From Candidatus Poribacteria bacterium (GTDB taxonomy: Bacteria; Poribacteria; WGA-4E; WGA-3G): DNA of 33,433 bases. This document shows positions 1 through 8,029 of this stretch, piece by piece. A program made the translations under genes and the position numbers. Position 1 is the first letter of the stretch, and the number at the start of each line of letters is the position of its first letter. Location of the stretch: NCBI GenBank assembly GCA_022819945.1, contig JAJEGI010000170.1:1-33433 (forward strand). The letters run 5' to 3'. The notes beneath the pieces were generated by a model. That model saw only the letters and a list, made by a program, of their open reading frames with translations. It did not search any database and had not been told where the DNA came from.

Positions 1-5
1 AACAT
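1..5 (-). CDS. Start codon of an off-window gene (partial)
   Basis: Only the ATG and one further base of context are inside the window, so nothing can be said about the product. The start is supported by a strong Shine-Dalgarno site on the minus strand: AAGGAG at positions 18 to 13, seven bases before the ATG. The gene would run divergently from radC and share the roughly 330-base region between them. Confidence 0.45.
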
Positions 6-26
6 TTGCTTTCTCCTTTCTATTCG

Positions 27-48
27 GACATCCCTTGGATTGGATGTC
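27..48. promoter_or_regulatory. Inverted repeat in the divergent intergenic region
   Basis: GACATCC (27-33) and GGATGTC (42-48) form a perfect 7-base inverted repeat around an 8-base spacer, just upstream of the off-window minus-strand gene. It could be an operator or a leader hairpin. A direct repeat of GGTCGCGATA (109-118 and 135-144, 26 bases apart) lies further in. Apart from these and the radC promoter, I see no gene in positions 6 to 337. Confidence 0.25.
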
Positions 49-247
49 GTTGGTTATCTGTCCAATCGATACGGATAGGGGTCTATGGTCTGATATGGAC
101 ACGAAATCGGTCGCGATATGTTTATGCGGTCAGGGGTCGCGATAGACTATCTTCACGTAACACCTCGTAAAACAAAAATAGAGGCTTCATATTATTATAA
201 CGCGTATGTTAGGACGAAAGGTTGCATTAAAATAAACATTAAACCTT

Positions 248-273
248 AATAATGAAAAACAATAATGAAAAAC
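248..273. repeat. Tandem 13-base repeat before the radC promoter
   Basis: AATAATGAAAAAC occurs twice back to back (248-260 and 261-273). It ends directly at the -35 box of the radC promoter, so it could act as an AT-rich upstream element or a protein-binding site. Confidence 0.6.
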
Positions 274-302
274 TTGTTTTTATTCCGAAAATTCGATATA
301 AT
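274..302 (+). promoter_or_regulatory. Sigma70-type promoter of radC
   Basis: The -35 box TTGTTT (274-279) and a perfect -10 box TATAAT (297-302) are separated by exactly 17 bases. Transcription would start near 309, giving a leader of about 30 bases before the radC ATG at 338. Confidence 0.65.
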
Positions 303-337
303 TCTGCCAAATTCTCTATTAAACTGAAAGGGATACA

Positions 338-1084
338 ATGTCTAACGAATATCGTCCGCGAATTAAGGACCTGCCTGAAAGCGAACGTCCGCGTGAAAGA
401 CTGCACAAATACGGGCCGGAGAGTCTGAAAGACTCAGAACTATTGGCGATTATTCTCAAGAGCGGTTTTCAAGGAACTACTGCCATTCAACTCGGTGAAC
501 AGATCCTGACAGCACTTGACGGTGATCTCAAACGGATGGCTGATTACAAATCCAAGCAATTTGAAAAGATTAAAGGCGTTGGCGAAGCGAAAGCAGCACA
601 GATCGTCGCAGCACTTGAACTCGGAAAACGGTTGGCACGTTTCCACGCTGAGCGGGATAAGATTACCTCACCCAGCGATGTCGCCGACTTGATGATGTCC
701 AAAATGCGCTACCTACAGAAAGAAATTGTCTGCGTCTTATGCCTTGATACCAAAGGTGGCGTGACAACTAAAGGGGTCGCAGGTGATCTTGGCGATGATT
801 TGACTTGGGGCAAAAAACTATCAGAAGCAACAGTCTTTGAAGGCACACTCAACGCCAGTGTTTTTCACCCACGCGAGATTTTTCGATTCGCCATCGAAGA
901 ATCCGCAAATTCAATCGTCCTTGTTCACAACCATCCATCCGGCGATCCGCAGCCGAGTCAGGAAGACATTCGGGCAACAAAACAATTGATTGAGGCTGGA
1001 AACCAAATCGGGATTAAAGTATTGGATCACATCGTCATCGGTGACGGGATCTTCGTCAGTCTAAAGGAAGAGGGATTTATTTGA
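338..1084 (+). CDS. radC: RadC family JAB/MPN-domain protein (UPF0758)
   Basis: The protein is 248 residues with the usual two-part RadC layout. The N-terminal helix-hairpin-helix region contains the ERPRERL and KGVGEAKAAQI segments (about residues 15-100). The C-terminal JAB domain carries the metal-binding motif HNHPSGDPQPSQED, with H197, H199 and D210 as expected ligands. The ATG is preceded by GAAAGGGA at 326-333 and a good promoter. The family was once linked to DNA repair, but its biochemical role is still unclear. The protein is slightly long: between the DTKGGVT strand and VFEGTLNAS there are about 20 extra residues (around 145-165) that ordinary RadC proteins lack. The gene converges on rlmB with only four bases between stop codons and no visible terminator. 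Confidence 0.95.
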   Translation: MSNEYRPRIKDLPESERPRERLHKYGPESLKDSELLAIILKSGFQGTTAIQLGEQILTALDGDLKRMADYKSKQFEKIKGVGEAKAAQIVAALELGKRLARFHAERDKITSPSDVADLMMSKMRYLQKEIVCVLCLDTKGGVTTKGVAGDLGDDLTWGKKLSEATVFEGTLNASVFHPREIFRFAIEESANSIVLVHNHPSGDPQPSQEDIRATKQLIEAGNQIGIKVLDHIVIGDGIFVSLKEEGFI

Positions 1085-1088
1085 AGGG

Positions 1089-1829
1089 TTACTTTGCACC
1101 ACGTTGCCGAAGTGCCTCATATAGCAGCACACCCGCTGCAACCGAAACGTTGAGCGATTCAATGTTTCCTAACATCGGTAGATGCACGAGATAGTCACAT
1201 TTCTCTTTGACGAGCCGTCGGATGCCTTCACCTTCGCCGCCTAAAACGAGACACAACGGGATGTTAAAATCGGCATCGGTGTACAGACATGGCGCATCTC
1301 CAGTAGCACCAGCAACCCAGATATCCGCCTTTTTAAGAGCGTCCACGGTGCGAGCAAGGTTTGTGACTTTAACGATAGGGATGTATGCAGATGCACCCGC
1401 TGACGCTTTATGGACAGCAGCGGTAATGCCGACAGCACTGTTCTTCGGAATGATAACAGCATCGGCGTTCGCAGCATCGGCAGTCCGAAGAATCGCGCCA
1501 AGATTTCTGGGGTCTTGAACACCATCTAACATGACCAACAGCGCGTTGTGGTCACTACCTTGTATTTTCGCGAGGATTGACGGCAGATCCGTATAATGCG
1601 GAGATCTAATGACGGCAACAACACCTTGGTGCGGAACGGATGGTTCAAGTCTATCTAATTCGCGGCGTGTACAGTGTTTTATAGGGATGCCTGCCTGTTC
1701 TGCCATCGCGGTAATTTGGCGGATACGCGAGTGTGTGCTACCTTCAGCGACACAAATCTTTTCTACATCCTGAGACGCACGCCGCAGACGTTCTATAACT
1801 GGGTTCCTACCAACGATATATTCAGACAT
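1089..1829 (-). CDS. rlmB: 23S rRNA 2'-O-ribose methyltransferase (RlmB/TrmH family)
   Basis: This is a SpoU/TrmH-type methyltransferase of 246 residues. Enzymes of this kind methylate the 2'-hydroxyl of a guanosine in the peptidyl-transferase loop of 23S rRNA, using S-adenosylmethionine. The N-terminal substrate-binding domain starts with YIVGRNPVIERL. The knotted SPOUT domain shows the three family motifs: LDGVQDPRNLGAILRTADAA (motif 1, with the catalytic Arg), LGGEGEGIRRLV (motif 2) and MLGNIESLNVSVAAGVLLYE (motif 3). Length and motif order fit RlmB well, but TrmH paralogues with other targets cannot be excluded from sequence alone. It lies downstream of the iol operon on the same strand, separated by a hairpin. 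Confidence 0.9.
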   Translation of the reverse strand: MSEYIVGRNPVIERLRRASQDVEKICVAEGSTHSRIRQITAMAEQAGIPIKHCTRRELDRLEPSVPHQGVVAVIRSPHYTDLPSILAKIQGSDHNALLVMLDGVQDPRNLGAILRTADAANADAVIIPKNSAVGITAAVHKASAGASAYIPIVKVTNLARTVDALKKADIWVAGATGDAPCLYTDADFNIPLCLVLGGEGEGIRRLVKEKCDYLVHLPMLGNIESLNVSVAAGVLLYEALRQRGAK

Positions 1830-1841
1830 GTTAAATATAAT

Positions 1842-1865
1842 AGGGCGGATAAGGATATCCGCCCT
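1842..1865 (-). terminator. Hairpin after the iol operon
   Basis: AGGGCGGATA and TATCCGCCCT form a perfect 10-base-pair stem with an AGGA loop. It sits between the stop of the small CxxC gene and the start of rlmB. On the minus strand it is followed by only a loose AT tract (ATTATATTT), so it may be a weak terminator or a partial barrier rather than a full stop. Confidence 0.6.
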
Positions 1866-1871
1866 TTGAAG

Positions 1872-2111
1872 TTAACCACCACGGATGAATTTAATATCGG
1901 GTCCACGCGGCGTGATCTTGATGTCCTCGTCTGCCTCTTGGCATTGGACACAGGTTATATCGCCGACGTTTGCGTTTTCCATCCGCGGCGCGAGTTTTCC
2001 TAACTTAAATACAAACCCTAAGATGTCGGCTGCCGGGATTTTATCATCACAGGCACCGCAAGGGATCGCCTCCCCTGACTTAACTTTCGCTAAAAGTTCT
2101 GAAGCTTTCAT
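1872..2111 (-). CDS. Small protein with two CxxC motifs (hypothetical)
   Basis: This is a 79-residue protein with two cysteine pairs, C18-x2-C21 and C54-x2-C57. The spacing suits a zinc ribbon or another four-cysteine metal site. There is no membrane segment or signal peptide. The ATG has AAGGA four bases upstream, and the gene starts only 12 bases after the iolD stop, so it is almost certainly co-transcribed with iolD, iolC and the kinase. I do not recognise the family. The short charged tail ending PDIKFIRGG and the dense Cys/Asp content suggest a cytoplasmic metal-binding or protein-contact role, which is inference only. Confidence 0.7.
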   Translation of the reverse strand: MKASELLAKVKSGEAIPCGACDDKIPAADILGFVFKLGKLAPRMENANVGDITCVQCQEADEDIKITPRGPDIKFIRGG

Positions 2112-2123
2112 AATTTCCTTTCG

Positions 2124-3989
2124 TTACAGGAAGTAACGTTCCTTCTGCTTCTCTGATTCGTATTCCTTGTACGCCTCTTGTGCGGAATCCACTTCAGAGA
2201 CTTCCGCAACAGGTACATCCCACCAAGATTCGTAGCGCGGAACTCCTTCGTAATAGTCTACATCAATCTTTACAACGGTTGTGTGTTCCGCTTCGCGTGC
2301 CTCATGCAAGGCAGCTTTCAGACTTTGCAACGTTGTCGCCTCAATCACTTTAGCACCGAGACTCGCGGCATTCGCTGCAAGGTCCACCGGTAAAAAATCA
2401 CCCGAAAGTTCACCGGTTTCTTTTTCACGGTAGCGGAAACGGGTCGCAAATCCTTGTGCCCCCGTTGCTCTGGATAACCCACCAATGCTACTATGCCCCT
2501 CATTATTGACGAGTACAACAATCAGTTTATAGCCTTCTTGGATAGATGTAATAATTTCCTGTGCTAACATCAGATACGAACCGTCACCTACCATCACATA
2601 GACATCACGACTCGGATCCGCCATTTTGATGCCTAACCCACCGGCGATTTCATATCCCATACAGGAATAGCCATATTCTAAGTGATACTGCTTCGGATTA
2701 CGGGTTCGCCATAACTTATGCAGATCACCCGGCATGCTGCCCGCAGCGCAAACCATAACGTCTTCAGGACGTGAGAATTCATTAACCACGCCGATAACTT
2801 CGCTTTGGCTCGGCAAAGGACTATGACCGAGGTGGTAAAGCCGATCTACCTCCGCTTCCCATTCGTCCCGATATTTCTCAATCTGTGTAGCATAAGACGC
2901 GTCAACGCGATAGTCGCCTACGGCGGTAGCGAGTTCTGCAAGCGTGACACGCGCGTCCGCGACCAAGGGTAGCGCAGCGTGTTTATAGGCATCGAATTCA
3001 GCGACATTGATATTGATAAAACGGACATCGGGGTTTTGGAAAGCAGTTTTAGAAGCCGTCGTGAAATCACTCAAGCGCGTACCGATAGCAAGCACCAAAT
3101 CTGCCTCCCGCGCCGTGATATTCGCCCCGGGTGTACCGGTCGCACCTATCGCGCCAAGATTCTGCGGATGATTATAGGGTAGCGACCCTTTACCGGCGAA
3201 AGTTTCACCGACAGGGATACCGGTCTGCTCTACAAATTCAGCGAGTTGCGCTGTGGCCTCACTATAGATAACACCACCACCAGCAATAATTAAGGGACGT
3301 TTGCTCTCACGAATCCATGCCGTTGCTCGATTCAACAGCCCCGCGTCTGCACGCGGACGCGATATAGTATAGACCCGTTTCTCAAAAAGCTGTGATGGAT
3401 AATCATAGGCTTCGGCTTGAACATCTTGCGGGAGTGCTAAGGTTACGGCACCCGTTTCCGCCTGAGATGTCAGCACCCGCATCGCCTCCGGCAGCGCTGT
3501 GATGATCTGTTCTGGACGGTTAATGCGGTCCCAGTAGCGTGAAATCGGTTTGAAACAATCGTTCACTGAATAATCTTGTGAAGTCGGTGATTCCAGCTGC
3601 TGTAAAACTGGAGCGACTAAACGGGTTGAAAAGATGTCACCCGGTAACAAGAGGACAGGTAATCGGTTAATTGTCGCGCCCGCGGCACCCGTAATCATGT
3701 TCGTGGCACCCGGTCCGATAGAGGTGGTGCAAGCAAAGACCCGCAAACGGTTGTTCATTTTCGCAAATGCAGCGGCAGTATGCACCATTGACTGTTCATT
3801 CCGGGTTTGATAGAAGCGAAAGGTATCAGAATACTGGTGCAACGCTTGCCCAATCCCGGCAACATTGCCATGACCAAAGATGCCGAACATCCCAGCGAAA
3901 AATTGAATCTCGTTCCCGTCTCTTTCAACGTATTGTTGTCGAAGAAACTGAACGATGGCTTGTCCCATCGTAAGCTTTTGTGTTTTCAT
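2124..3989 (-). CDS. iolD: 3D-(3,5/4)-trihydroxycyclohexane-1,2-dione hydrolase (IolD)
   Basis: This thiamine-diphosphate enzyme of the acetolactate-synthase superfamily opens the ring of the diketo-inositol intermediate in myo-inositol breakdown to give 5-deoxy-glucuronate. It has 621 residues from the chosen start. An N-terminal PYR domain carries the conserved Glu of TRNEQSMVH (E65), followed by a central domain and a C-terminal PP domain with GDGSYLML (468-475) and the metal-binding Asn pair of VNNEGHSSIGG. The start was moved five codons in from the longest frame. In the sequence GCGGAGTAATTTTATG the GGAG site lies seven bases before the internal ATG and overlaps the longer start. The neighbouring iolC encodes the next-but-one step of the same pathway, which strengthens the call. 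Confidence 0.93.
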   Translation of the reverse strand: MKTQKLTMGQAIVQFLRQQYVERDGNEIQFFAGMFGIFGHGNVAGIGQALHQYSDTFRFYQTRNEQSMVHTAAAFAKMNNRLRVFACTTSIGPGATNMITGAAGATINRLPVLLLPGDIFSTRLVAPVLQQLESPTSQDYSVNDCFKPISRYWDRINRPEQIITALPEAMRVLTSQAETGAVTLALPQDVQAEAYDYPSQLFEKRVYTISRPRADAGLLNRATAWIRESKRPLIIAGGGVIYSEATAQLAEFVEQTGIPVGETFAGKGSLPYNHPQNLGAIGATGTPGANITAREADLVLAIGTRLSDFTTASKTAFQNPDVRFININVAEFDAYKHAALPLVADARVTLAELATAVGDYRVDASYATQIEKYRDEWEAEVDRLYHLGHSPLPSQSEVIGVVNEFSRPEDVMVCAAGSMPGDLHKLWRTRNPKQYHLEYGYSCMGYEIAGGLGIKMADPSRDVYVMVGDGSYLMLAQEIITSIQEGYKLIVVLVNNEGHSSIGGLSRATGAQGFATRFRYREKETGELSGDFLPVDLAANAASLGAKVIEATTLQSLKAALHEAREAEHTTVVKIDVDYYEGVPRYESWWDVPVAEVSEVDSAQEAYKEYESEKQKERYFL

Positions 3990-4075
3990 AAAATTACTCC
4001 GCATTTTTACGAAAAGAAATGTTTCCTATACTAAAAGTAGTGTATGCTCATCCATACAAGTCTGAGGCATCGCGT

Positions 4076-5089
4076 TTACCAGCCGCCACGTTCAGCGACA
4101 AATTCATCAACTTCGGGCATTGTTGGCATAAAGTTAGCACAACCGTGCCGTGTTACAACAATAGCACCCGTTGCATTGCCAAGCCGTGCGGATTTTTCCC
4201 AATCCCAACCGCTGAGATTCCCGTAAATAAAACCACTCGCGAAGGCATCTCCAGCCCCAAGGGTGTTGTAAACTTCAACGGGAAAAGGTGCCGCGTGAAT
4301 GACCTCACCACTCGCCAGATGGATGTCCGCTCCTTCGATACCGCGTTTCACTATTAATGCCGCCGGTCCAGCACTTAAAAGCGTTTTAATAGCATTTGCC
4401 ATATCACCCTGAATCTCAGGATTTGAGATTTGAGAGTGTTCAATCGTAAGTTGCGAGAGGTCTGTAAGTGTGGCAGCTTTAACCTCCTCTTCCGTCCCGA
4501 TAGCAATATCAATATAACGTAAGGCAGATCGGACGACAACCCCGAAGGCTCTCGGATCATGCCACTGATCTGCCCGAAAATCGAGGTCTAAAAAGACTCG
4601 GTCACCAATGGCTCGCGCCTTCTCGGCAGCATAAAGCGTCGCGCTACGGCTCGGTTCCTTGCTCAAGCCGGTGCCGGATATCAACACCGCACGACTTTCA
4701 GCAATCGGTGCAGCGAGCACATCATCAATATTGAGTTCAATATCGGCGCAGTTATCGCGATAATAGATGAGTGGAAACCGGTCTGGCGGTTCAATACCAA
4801 GCACCACAGCACTCGTTCGGTGATCAGGTTTGTGCGGGATAAACTGGGTTTCAACGCCTTCATTCTTCAAAAACTTGAGTAGGAACTCACCAACGGGGTC
4901 CTTGCCGACAGCCGTGAGAAGTGCAGCCCGAAGTCCAAGTCGCTGGATACCGACGCTAATATTGGTAGGACACCCGCCGACGAAGGCACCGAAACTTTTA
5001 ATGTCTGGAAACGCAGCACCGATGTCGTTTGCGTACAGATCTATAGAACTCCGACCAATTGTGAGAATATCATATCGTTTCATCTTCAC
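4076..5089 (-). CDS. iolC: 5-dehydro-2-deoxygluconokinase (IolC), PfkB family
   Basis: This is a 337-residue ribokinase-like sugar kinase. IolC phosphorylates 2-deoxy-5-keto-gluconate in inositol catabolism. The N-terminal PfkB signature is GAFVGGCPTNISVGIQRLG (residues 34-52). The C-terminal signature NTLGAGDAFASGF holds the anion hole and catalytic base D281. The start is most likely a GTG at 5089, with GAGGGG nine bases upstream; an ATG two codons later is the alternative. It lies 14 bases after the protein kinase stop and about 85 bases before iolD, consistent with one transcript. Specificity for the Iol substrate rests mainly on the iolD neighbour, since PfkB kinases are hard to tell apart by sequence. 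Confidence 0.87.
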   Translation of the reverse strand: MKMKRYDILTIGRSSIDLYANDIGAAFPDIKSFGAFVGGCPTNISVGIQRLGLRAALLTAVGKDPVGEFLLKFLKNEGVETQFIPHKPDHRTSAVVLGIEPPDRFPLIYYRDNCADIELNIDDVLAAPIAESRAVLISGTGLSKEPSRSATLYAAEKARAIGDRVFLDLDFRADQWHDPRAFGVVVRSALRYIDIAIGTEEEVKAATLTDLSQLTIEHSQISNPEIQGDMANAIKTLLSAGPAALIVKRGIEGADIHLASGEVIHAAPFPVEVYNTLGAGDAFASGFIYGNLSGWDWEKSARLGNATGAIVVTRHGCANFMPTMPEVDEFVAERGGW

Positions 5090-5103
5090 GCAACACCGCC
5101 CCT

Positions 5104-7038
5104 CTAATTTGCAACCGGGATTTCCGAGATTAATTTTTGTGCTTCACTCACCATCTTCGTCGGTTTAGACATTTTTTCACCGATCGCCAAGATTAACATG
5201 TAAAAGTCGTAAGCGGTTTGTAACTCGTTATTGAGGTGTGCACTTTCAGCGGCGTTAAAATAACAGACAGTTGCCATCCGGTGACATTCTTCGACGAGGG
5301 AGGGAATATTTACGTAGCCGTGATTGTAGGCTGCAAGGATATAGGATTTTCCTGCACTTTCCCATGAACGCTGGAGTTCAAATTGGCGTGCAAGGCGTGT
5401 ATAGTAGACAGCACCTTTTTTGGCATTCTTTCTGGCGAGACGCTGTTTCTCTGCAACCGTGTAAGCGAACCGAGCGCGCGTGTAGCAGTTGGCAGTGAGC
5501 TCCAAATTGTCATCCTTAACAAAATAGCCAGCCTGTTTTTGGTAGAATTTCCCTAATTTCCGATAGAGTGCAAGCCACTGCTGCGTACGTCCTTGTTGTT
5601 CATAAATCTGAATTTGTTGGAAGATGCGAAGGGCTTCCACCTCATGTGGATATTGGATATCGCTGTGGACCTGATCGAGCAGGTATTCCGGGGAGGCTTC
5701 CTCAATGACGCGTCGATAACTGCTGGATACTCTAATCCGAGGTTGTATCGGTGTTACGGTGCTCGGTTCTTCAGGAACAGATTTTTGATGATCCAGCCAT
5801 GTGCGGAGGTCCGTGCTGTCATCATCTGGTAACTTCTGAATGAGCGTAACAACTTCTTCAACAGTCGGATTCGCTGAGAGCGGTACATTTATAATATTGA
5901 GTTTGTGAAACAGGTCATCAACAGACTTGGTTAAACCGTTATCATTGATACAGAGGCGGCTTGCCTTGTGGAGTTCAGCAAGTACTTTTGGATAGTCGCG
6001 GTTCTCTGCATAGCGTGCAGCGAGTGTATAATGCCTTTCGACTTGCGCCAACTGTTTCTCGCGTTTGACGTTTTCCTCTTTCTGGCGGCACTGGAAAAAG
6101 AGGTTTTGATTCATACGTTCTGCGTCGGCGAGCGACAGTCGAAACGTTTTTCGGTAGCGTTCAAGGGCTTCAGCCAATTTCGGGTTGCTGGAATTGACGC
6201 TTGCGTCAATAAGTTCAGAAACCTGTTTGACGTACTCATCTTGGCGGATGCGATCGAGTTCTTCGTACATCTCGGTAGCACTTTGATGACGCTTCGCGAG
6301 TTGTCGATGGAGTCCTTTCTGGACAAAGTTGCGGAGTACTTCTGGGCATCTGTCAATTTCCTCTATCTCTCCGGCAGCTTTCTTTTTATCTATCTCCTTA
6401 TTTTCGCCTGAGAATGGGAACCGCCCGGTTACGGACTGATACAAGATGAGCGCGGTGGAGTAAAGGTCAGCCCGGTAATCATAAGATCCGTAGTATTGTT
6501 CAGGTGCCATGTAGCGTCGAGTGCCTGCCATGGTTTCAGCGAATTCGGTTGTCTCGCCAAAGATACGAGCGATACTAAAGTCAGCAACCTTCGCCTCTTT
6601 TTCGGTGGTCAGTAAGATATTTTGGGGTTTGATGTCCCGGTGCATGATCTTGTGAACATGTGCTTCCTTCAAACCTCGACAGATGTCTAAACCGATATTG
6701 AGCGTATCTGTTAACCCAAGTGGGCCCTCCTGCATGAGTTCGTGAAGACTTTTCCCTTCGACATACTCCATGACGATCCATGCGACGTAATCATCCTCGC
6801 CGGGTTCGACTGTATGAATAGAAACTATGTTGGGATGCTTCCAAATTTTTGACATCGCTTGAAATTCTGTTAGCAAGAACTTCATTCTGCTCGCAGGGTA
6901 AGCGGTTTTTGCTAAAGCTTTAATCGCAACTTCTCGGTTCGTCATCTCTTCGCGGGCGCGAAAAACCGAGGAGAATCCTCCTGAGTTAAGAAATTCCAGC
7001 AATCTATATTTACCTAAGATTAATTGATCAATCTGCAT
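5104..7038 (-). CDS. Eukaryotic-like Ser/Thr protein kinase with helical C-terminal region
   Basis: The 644-residue protein begins with a Pkn2-type kinase domain (about 9-270): nucleotide loop LNSGGFSSVF, catalytic K40 in VAIKAL, helix-C E58, HRDIKPQN with D135, and the APE motif in RYMAPEQ. The DFG motif reads DFS (153-155), keeping the metal-binding Asp but losing the Gly. About 370 residues follow with many Lys/Glu/Gln-rich helices and paired aromatic positions that look like TPR-type repeats, including a coiled-coil-like stretch near 310-345. There is no membrane segment, so it is cytoplasmic. It is the first gene of the iolC-iolD transcript and has its own candidate promoter. A link to sugar sensing is suggested by position only. 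Confidence 0.9.
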   Translation of the reverse strand: MQIDQLILGKYRLLEFLNSGGFSSVFRAREEMTNREVAIKALAKTAYPASRMKFLLTEFQAMSKIWKHPNIVSIHTVEPGEDDYVAWIVMEYVEGKSLHELMQEGPLGLTDTLNIGLDICRGLKEAHVHKIMHRDIKPQNILLTTEKEAKVADFSIARIFGETTEFAETMAGTRRYMAPEQYYGSYDYRADLYSTALILYQSVTGRFPFSGENKEIDKKKAAGEIEEIDRCPEVLRNFVQKGLHRQLAKRHQSATEMYEELDRIRQDEYVKQVSELIDASVNSSNPKLAEALERYRKTFRLSLADAERMNQNLFFQCRQKEENVKREKQLAQVERHYTLAARYAENRDYPKVLAELHKASRLCINDNGLTKSVDDLFHKLNIINVPLSANPTVEEVVTLIQKLPDDDSTDLRTWLDHQKSVPEEPSTVTPIQPRIRVSSSYRRVIEEASPEYLLDQVHSDIQYPHEVEALRIFQQIQIYEQQGRTQQWLALYRKLGKFYQKQAGYFVKDDNLELTANCYTRARFAYTVAEKQRLARKNAKKGAVYYTRLARQFELQRSWESAGKSYILAAYNHGYVNIPSLVEECHRMATVCYFNAAESAHLNNELQTAYDFYMLILAIGEKMSKPTKMVSEAQKLISEIPVAN

Positions 7039-7080
7039 AGCGGTATCTGATAAGCGAAGAGTATACGATTTTTGGTGACA

Positions 7081-7109
7081 AGATTAACAAAATTAAGGAC
7101 AATTGTCAA
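7081..7109 (-). promoter_or_regulatory. Candidate promoter of the kinase-iolC-iolD operon
   Basis: On the minus strand a perfect -35 box TTGACA (7109-7104) is followed after 17 bases by TAATCT (7086-7081), a weak -10 match. It lies between the eda stop and the kinase start, so the kinase operon may be transcribed separately from eda. Confidence 0.45.
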
Positions 7110-7133
7110 CACAAAAACACGTTTTCAGTGGGT

Positions 7134-7793
7134 TTAAGCCGATTTGACACTTGAACGCGCGCGTTGTACTTCCGCGATAAGTTTTTCAGCTCTTTCAGTG
7201 AGAAGTTCAAATTCTCCGTCTTCAATCAATTGATTATTAACCAGGGCACTGCCAACCCCCAAGGAGGTCGCGCCGGCAGCGATAAACTCAGCGGCGTTTT
7301 CAGCGTTGATACCGCCCGTCGGAACAAGAGGTATATGGGGCAGTGGGGCTTTCACGTCTTTTATATACGCAGCACCGACACCACTTGACGGAAAGACCTT
7401 GACATAATCTGCTCCCATTTCCCAAGCCGCCAAAATCTCTGTCGGCGTAAAGGCACCCGGGATAACAACTTTGCCGTAGCGGTTACAAATCTCAATCACA
7501 TCCGGTTTTGTAACCGGGCTGACGATGAACTCGGCACCTGCCAGCATTACGGCACGGGCTGTTTCTGCATCCAGCACGGATCCAGCCCCCACAAGCACTG
7601 CATCTCGATACGCCGATGAAACATCGCTAATTACCTGTAACGCGTTCGGCGTTGTCATTGTGACTTCAATCACGTTAACGCCGCCCGTATGAATCGCTTC
7701 TGCTGCCTTAATCAATTCATTTGCGCTGTTCGCCCGAATGATAGCGACAATACCACACGCTTCAATTCGTTGCATCTGTTCTAACTTTGTCAT
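7134..7793 (-). CDS. eda: KDPG/KHG-type class I aldolase (Eda family)
   Basis: This is a 219-residue aldolase of the 2-dehydro-3-deoxy-phosphogluconate / 4-hydroxy-2-oxoglutarate family, which reversibly splits 2-keto-3-deoxy sugar acids to pyruvate plus an aldehyde. Visible catalytic positions are R20 (VAIIRA), E43 (VIEVTMTTP) and the Schiff-base lysine K132 in YVKVFPS. The phosphate-binding end is GGINAENAAEF followed by GVGSALV. The start was placed at the second in-frame ATG, because GAGG lies six bases before it; longer starts overlap that site. It is upstream of the kinase, iolC and iolD on the same strand, so it may supply an aldolase step for the same sugar-acid block. Its exact substrate cannot be read from sequence. 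Confidence 0.9.
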   Translation of the reverse strand: MTKLEQMQRIEACGIVAIIRANSANELIKAAEAIHTGGVNVIEVTMTTPNALQVISDVSSAYRDAVLVGAGSVLDAETARAVMLAGAEFIVSPVTKPDVIEICNRYGKVVIPGAFTPTEILAAWEMGADYVKVFPSSGVGAAYIKDVKAPLPHIPLVPTGGINAENAAEFIAAGATSLGVGSALVNNQLIEDGEFELLTERAEKLIAEVQRARSSVKSA

Positions 7794-7848
7794 GAACATC
7801 CTCAAAATTCGTATTTATAAAGCCTCCACTCAGGTACTTGAGGCTAGA

Positions 7849-7872
7849 GGCACTCGGTTTGCAGGTAGTGCC
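7849..7872. promoter_or_regulatory. Inverted repeat upstream of eda
   Basis: GGCACT (7849-7854) and AGTGCC (7867-7872) form a perfect 6-base inverted repeat. A second overlapping pair, GCCTC...GAGGC with an inner CTCA...TGAG, lies just closer to eda (about 7822-7844). Both sit in the divergent region between eda and the first corC-like gene, where an operator would be expected. Confidence 0.3.
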
Positions 7873-7892
7873 TGAAAAAGGTCATATTTTTC

Positions 7893-7921
7893 TTGCGATT
7901 TTTCTCTAAATATGTTATAAT
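7893..7921 (+). promoter_or_regulatory. Sigma70-type promoter of the CorC/HlyC pair
   Basis: TTGCGA (7893-7898), a 17-base spacer and a perfect TATAAT (7916-7921) point towards the plus-strand gene at 8030. The implied leader is about 100 bases. Confidence 0.6.
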
Positions 7922-8029
7922 TATAAACCAAAGAATAAGGCGAATAGATTATACACGATCGCTAATTCAGTATAATTAATTGCAATTTTTCGGTTTGCAA
8001 GCGAGCCAGAAGATTACTTTGTAAAAAGA

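Noticed and set aside
1674..2003. Plus-strand open frame across the rlmB start and the CxxC gene
   Set aside because: It runs antisense through two supported genes and a terminator hairpin and has no ribosome site.
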